Source: an uncultured Bacteroidota bacterium
Lineage (GTDB): Bacteria; Bacteroidota; Bacteroidia; Chitinophagales; Chitinophagaceae
NCBI GenBank assembly: GCA_946887345.1
Contig: CAMPKR010000002.1
Span: forward strand, 1-25,760
DNA: 25,760 nt
Direction of reading: 5' to 3'
A model generated the notes under the pieces. It was not told the origin of the DNA. It ran no database searches and was given only the letters and a program-made list of their open reading frames with translations. The position numbers and the translations under genes are program-made. Positions 22,995 through 25,760 of this stretch are shown here, piece by piece (position 1 is the first letter of the stretch; every line of letters starts with the position of its first letter).

Positions 22995-23323
22995 GATATT
23001 GATTTTATCTTACTAAATACAATAGTTTGCTCTTCTATGTTATTTATAATCAGTTCGCGCATTAGTTGGCAAATCTTATATGCCTTGGGTGATTTGAGAG
23101 AGAAGTAGTTGCATCGGCTGTCTTTGCGTACTTTAAGAATGCCCACCTCTACCAGTATAGACAAGTTTTGTGACAGGGTTGACTTTAAACCGCCAATGTG
23201 ATCCAATATCTCAGAAAAACACAATTCGCCATCTTTAAGGAGCTCAACAGCCTGCAGGCGTGAAGGGTTGCCAAGCGCTTTGCAAACCTCAGCCTGAAAG
23301 TCATAAATGTTCTTGTTTCGCAT
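22991..23323 (-). CDS. ArsR/SmtB-family winged-helix repressor
   Basis: 110 residues from the ATG at 23323. An upstream frame to 23434 exists but would run through the promoter and operator, so it is rejected. The winged helix is clear: ALGNPSRLQAVELLKDGELCFSEIL, the recognition helix GGLKSTLSQNLSILVEVGIL, then the wing VRKDSRCNYFSLKS. The classical arsenic motif ELCVCDL is here ELCFSEI, keeping one cysteine (C35); other cysteines are C14, C71 and C85. A single metal thiolate pair is thus not obvious, and thiol or persulfide sensing, as in BigR/SqrR-type members that control rhodanese genes, is plausible. It heads a three-gene operon and is probably autoregulated through the overlapping operator. 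Confidence 0.92.
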   Translation of the reverse strand: MRNKNIYDFQAEVCKALGNPSRLQAVELLKDGELCFSEILDHIGGLKSTLSQNLSILVEVGILKVRKDSRCNYFSLKSPKAYKICQLMRELIINNIEEQTIVFSKIKSIS

Positions 23324-23325
23324 AT

Positions 23326-23351
23326 AATAGTTCACAAAACTATGAACTATT
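23326..23351 (-). promoter_or_regulatory. ArsR operator: perfect inverted repeat bracketing the -7 box
   Basis: AATAGTTCA (23326-23334) and TGAACTATT (23343-23351) are perfect 9-bp inverted arms separated by 8 bp. That spacer reads TAGTTTTG on the minus strand, an exact TAnnTTTG -7 box. A TTGG lies 19 nt further upstream as a possible -33 element. The arsR ATG begins 2 nt beyond the repeat. A dimer bound here would cover the promoter core. Confidence 0.8.
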
Positions 23352-23587
23352 GAACAGATTTCCAAGGGTATGCTGGAGAAATACAATAGCTGCAGTGTAC
23401 TACTGCTGGCTTTGTGCAAAACTTCCCTCTTCAAAATTTCATCAGCTTACATTCACTTCGTAATTTTACATACGCTCAACGGTCATGCGCCTTTGGGACA
23501 CCAACTATAAGCCATTATGTCTGTCATAAAAGGATTCCGCCCGGAAATTTTACGCCCATCCCCATTTCTATACCCGGTCATCAAAAC
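23352..23587. other. Intergenic region upstream of the ArsR operator
   Basis: Between the operator and the 22-bp array I see no convincing gene. A 28-codon plus-strand frame (23517-23603) is open from an ATG and ends where the repeat array begins, but has no recognisable family. The sequence around 23455-23475 is AT-rich and could hold a plus-strand promoter. Confidence 0.3.
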
Positions 23588-23719
23588 AATGGAGCTATGG
23601 TAAACCTGAGTTAACCTATGGTGGAGGTATGGTTAACCTATGGTGGAGGTATAGTTAACCTATAAAGGAAGTATAGTCAACCTATAATGGAGGTATAGTT
23701 AACCTATAGTAGAAGTATA
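23588..23719. repeat. 22-bp tandem repeat, five full copies plus a degenerate edge
   Basis: Units at 23610-23631, 23632-23653, 23654-23675, 23676-23697 and 23698-23719 follow the form GTTAACCTAT-n-GTGGAGGTATR, with a broken copy at 23588-23609. Four of five units contain the palindrome GTTAAC, so these sites recur on one face every two helical turns. The period is not a multiple of three and stops occur in the frames, so it is not coding. There are no spacers, so it is not a CRISPR array. The hairpin-prone CCCGC..GCGGG sequence at 23721-23747 follows. From there to 23864 nothing further is seen. Confidence 0.9.
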
Positions 23720-23864
23720 GCCCGCCCAAAGCGCTCCTGGAGCGGGTTTCATACCTGGCATTTACCCCCGTTCCCACCCGGCGGGGCTGTTTTATGCCTT
23801 TGGGAATCTCAATACAGCCGCGGGCAGGCTCTTCCTTCTTCAAAATGCCAAAACCGAAGCAAAG

Positions 23865-24512
23865 TTATTTTAGCTCCTGCTCATACTCTTCCAGCAGCAT
23901 CTGGAGCTCAGAGATCATCATTGCAGTTGCGCCCCATATTACGGTTTCGTCCTGCAGTTTGTATGCGGGTACTTTACGGACAAAGCTCTTATCTGCGGGG
24001 GAAGTAACTATCACTTTGGTGATGCGCTCAGGATGGAATAATTCGGCGATGGGAACTTCTATGATATATTCTACCTCATCGGGACTCGGTGTTAATTCCG
24101 GTTTTACAGATGTATAGGCCATAAATGGGTGTACGTTGAAATTGCTTACCGGTATATATAGTGAGGACAGGGCGCCGATGATCTCAATATGATTTGCCGT
24201 CAGGCCTACTTCTTCCCAGGCTTCTCTCAGCGCTGTTGCTACCAGGTCTGCATCTTCCGGGTCGCATTTGCCGCCGGGGAAGCTTACCTGTCCGCTATGC
24301 GCGCTGCTATCTGCGGCTCTTTTCATCAGCAAAAGTGTAAGAATGCTGTCAACAGGATATAGCAATGCCAGTACAGCACCTTGCCTCGCGCTCTCGGGAA
24401 TTTCACCGGGCATGGGCAGTACCCGGCCTGTCATGCGTTCCTGGGCTGTGATACCCGGAAGTTCTTTTTGCAGCCGTTCTTTCAGCCAGTTGATGAGTGG
24501 TGTGTGCGCCAA
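23865..24512 (-). CDS. Nudix hydrolase, CoA pyrophosphatase-like
   Basis: 215 residues with a Nudix fold. The UPF0035-type lead-in LLLMKRAADSSAHSGQVSFPGG (split around residues 60-81) is followed by the Nudix box GGKCDPEDADL...TALREAWEEVGL (80-104), whose REAWEE glutamates bind the metal. Relatives split CoA or its derivatives into phosphopantetheine and 3',5'-ADP; one arginine of the CoA motif is replaced by serine, so substrate is not certain. The start is TTG, 2 nt after the stop of the CDGSH gene; the nearest ATG (codon 27) would remove part of the N-terminal helix. It is the last gene of a three-gene operon. Confidence 0.9.
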   Translation of the reverse strand: MAHTPLINWLKERLQKELPGITAQERMTGRVLPMPGEIPESARQGAVLALLYPVDSILTLLLMKRAADSSAHSGQVSFPGGKCDPEDADLVATALREAWEEVGLTANHIEIIGALSSLYIPVSNFNVHPFMAYTSVKPELTPSPDEVEYIIEVPIAELFHPERITKVIVTSPADKSFVRKVPAYKLQDETVIWGATAMMISELQMLLEEYEQELK

Positions 24513-24514
24513 GT

Positions 24515-24946
24515 CTATTCGTCTTTGAAGCCTATCTTAATGTGTGTGCCATCGCAGTACGGCTTGTTAGCGGAAGCGCCGCAGCGGCAGAAGGCAGTAG
24601 TGCGGTTCTTCTTTATTTCGTTGCCATGCTTGTCCTTGATGGTGATGTTTCCGTAAACCAGGAGAGGACCATTTTTGCTTACTTCTATAAGGGTGTCTAC
24701 CTCTACATCCTTATGCTCATTTTTATCTGCACTATTGCGATAGCAGCTCAGCGCGCCGGAAGGGCACTTTTCCACCTGTGCCATTATTTCCTCGGTGCTT
24801 GCACCCAGTATATTTACCCAGGGCCGCTTCCGTGGATCAAAAACAGAGATCAGACCTGTCCAGCATATTTTGGAATGTATGCATTGGTCGGGCTTCCATA
24901 CTACGGTTACTTCGCCATTGCTATATTCTTTAGTTGTTTCCGCCAT
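24515..24946 (-). CDS. Iron-sulfur protein fusing a ferredoxin-like domain to a CDGSH domain
   Basis: 143 residues with two iron-sulfur units. The N-terminal part is a divergent mono-cluster ferredoxin domain (Fer4_19 type) with C22-x5-C28 in CIHSKIC and a late C61-P-S-G-A in VEKCPSGALSC (C68 also present). The C-terminal part is a CDGSH domain: C120-R-C122-GASANKPYC131-DGTH135, the 3Cys-1His ligand set of a 2Fe-2S cluster. Fusion proteins of this kind are known in Bacteroidota; role uncertain, probably redox or Fe-S related and cytoplasmic. Its start overlaps the end of the DUF1003 gene by 17 bp, and the Nudix gene begins 2 nt after its stop. Confidence 0.92.
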   Translation of the reverse strand: MAETTKEYSNGEVTVVWKPDQCIHSKICWTGLISVFDPRKRPWVNILGASTEEIMAQVEKCPSGALSCYRNSADKNEHKDVEVDTLIEVSKNGPLLVYGNITIKDKHGNEIKKNRTTAFCRCGASANKPYCDGTHIKIGFKDE

Positions 24947-25676
24947 TGTTGCCGTTTTTTGAGTTTCCTTGCTGGGCTTGTGTGAGTGCGTCTATGCGTT
25001 GCTGCATCATCTGCATCATGTCCAGTTGCAGGTGAAAGAGCTCGTCGGTGTTTCTAGTCTGGTATTGCAGCAGGTGGTCTAACTTTTCGTGCAGGGAGCG
25101 TATTTCACTTTCCGCCTTCACATTCACTCGAAAGTCATATTCAGCATTTGCCCTGTCCTTATCTTCCTGCCGGTTCTGGCTCATCATAATGATGGGTGCC
25201 TGGAGGGCTGCGAGGCAGGAGAGCGCCAGGTTCAGCAAAATGAACGGATAGGGATCGAAGGCCCTGTCTTGCAGAAAGGTAGCATTCAATATCATCCATA
25301 AGACCATTACGGATAAAAAGATGCCGATAAATTTCCAGCTGCCACCAAATTCTGCAATCCTGTCAGCCCAGCGCTCGCCTGTTGTTGGCGGTTTTTCCTC
25401 TAGGCTGAAGTTGATCTCTTCCATTGCCTTTTCCTCGGTGTACTCGTTCTCTATGCGCCGCTCCAGTTTCCTGTGCAGCCTTGTCTCTTCGTCGGCTTTG
25501 CTGCTTATGTAGTTACGCATCAGCTCCTGCAGGGCTACAAAGGAAACAAAGCTGTTCTCATTCCATTCGCCCTCGTTGCATTTGAGGAATTCTTGTACGG
25601 AGGGCCTAAGCTGTGCCCAGCTTAAGCCCTCTGTCTCTTCTACCAACACACCTGTAATGCAGCACTTCTGTTCCAT
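24930..25676 (-). CDS. DUF1003 membrane protein
   Basis: 248 residues. The N-terminal about 95 residues are soluble, with a CC pair at 5-6. The DUF1003 core starts with RIAEFGGSWKFIGIF, with two membrane helices at about 116-134 and 144-165 and the diagnostic run DPYPFILLNLALSCLAALQ followed by APIIMMSQNRQEDKDR. After it comes a long helical, probably coiled-coil, cytoplasmic tail (about 185-232) ending in a low-complexity Gln/Asn/Gly segment. Function of DUF1003 is not established. It is the first of three overlapping or abutting genes with the CDGSH and Nudix proteins, suggesting joint expression. Confidence 0.92.
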   Translation of the reverse strand: MEQKCCITGVLVEETEGLSWAQLRPSVQEFLKCNEGEWNENSFVSFVALQELMRNYISSKADEETRLHRKLERRIENEYTEEKAMEEINFSLEEKPPTTGERWADRIAEFGGSWKFIGIFLSVMVLWMILNATFLQDRAFDPYPFILLNLALSCLAALQAPIIMMSQNRQEDKDRANAEYDFRVNVKAESEIRSLHEKLDHLLQYQTRNTDELFHLQLDMMQMMQQRIDALTQAQQGNSKNGNNGGNN

Positions 25677-25717
25677 ATATTAAATATACTAAGCATTACT
25701 GTATACATATCCTGCCC

Positions 25718-25760
25718 TTACATGGTCATGGGAACCTCTATCAGCAGTATATCACTGTCT
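25718..25760 (-). CDS. Possible 3' end of a gene continuing beyond the window
   Basis: On the minus strand the frame reads DSDILLIEVPMTM and a stop at 25718-25720, open to the window edge. Fourteen codons are too few to identify a family. The DUF1003 start lies 41 bp further along the same strand, so it could be the upstream gene of that operon. Confidence 0.35.
   Translation of the reverse strand, partial: DSDILLIEVPMTM

Noticed and set aside
22991..23434. Longer arsR start at 23434
   Set aside because: The extra 37 codons would be translated across the operator and -7 box; the winged-helix protein begins naturally at 23323.
23517..23603. Small protein of 28 codons on the plus strand
   Set aside because: It has an ATG and an open frame (starting MSVIKGFRPEIL) but no recognisable family, no clear promoter box at the usual distance, and ends at the repeat array. 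It cannot be told from chance; conservation in relatives would be needed.
23588..23719. CRISPR array
   Set aside because: The repeats are directly joined with no spacers, the 22-bp unit is itself degenerate, and there are no cas genes in the window.

Overview
This window reads as chromosomal DNA from a Bacteroidota bacterium, most likely of the Chitinophagales/Sphingobacteriales type. Four things point there. Many genes are preceded by the Bacteroidota -7 promoter box TAnnTTTG instead of a Shine-Dalgarno site. A piece of a type IX secretion C-terminal sorting domain is present. GC-rich REP-like hairpins of a kind common in that phylum lie at gene ends. The family members (GT39, dipeptide epimerase, DUF1003, CDGSH-ferredoxin) are of the types found there. 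I see no rRNA, tRNA, CRISPR array, intact insertion sequence, phage or plasmid module.

Layout. 0.1-2.5 kb (+): an ElaA-type GNAT, an acyl-CoA thioesterase and an M16 peptidase-like protein that has lost the zinc motif. 2.5-4.2 kb (-): a GT39 glycosyltransferase. 4.2-6.3 kb (+): a dipeptide epimerase and MurB, both tied to cell-wall peptides. 6.3-11.5 kb (-): a very large NtrY-like histidine kinase coupled to MazG, then UbiX. 11.6-12.3 kb (+): an exported thioredoxin-like protein. 12.3-15.2 kb (-): endonuclease III, two exported MsrB paralogs with the remnant of another MsrB 3' end, and a secreted lipocalin-like protein. 15.3-19.8 kb (+): an omega-amidase-type nitrilase, two related lipoproteins and an RND/MMPL exporter. 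19.9-20.1 kb (-): an orphan T9SS sorting-domain fragment joined to a repeat. 20.2-21.9 kb (+): a RimJ/RimL-type GNAT, an ECF sigma factor and a membrane protein that may be its regulator. 21.9-23.4 kb (-): an ArsR-rhodanese-methyltransferase operon with a clear operator. 23.5-23.8 kb: a non-coding interval with a 22-bp tandem repeat. 23.9-25.7 kb (-): a tightly packed DUF1003, CDGSH/ferredoxin and Nudix operon.

Most genes are ordinary housekeeping or envelope genes. The parts most worth attention are non-coding: a perfect 9-bp inverted repeat whose 8-bp spacer is itself the -7 box of the ArsR operon; a five-copy 22-bp tandem array upstream of it; a family of REP-like elements that supply the stop codons and tail residues of several minus-strand genes; and a possible shared element at about 13.2 and 20.05 kb, each time next to a protein C-terminal fragment. 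I found no convincing new multi-gene defence or mobile system. The ArsR operon and the repeat elements are the best candidates for something not yet described.
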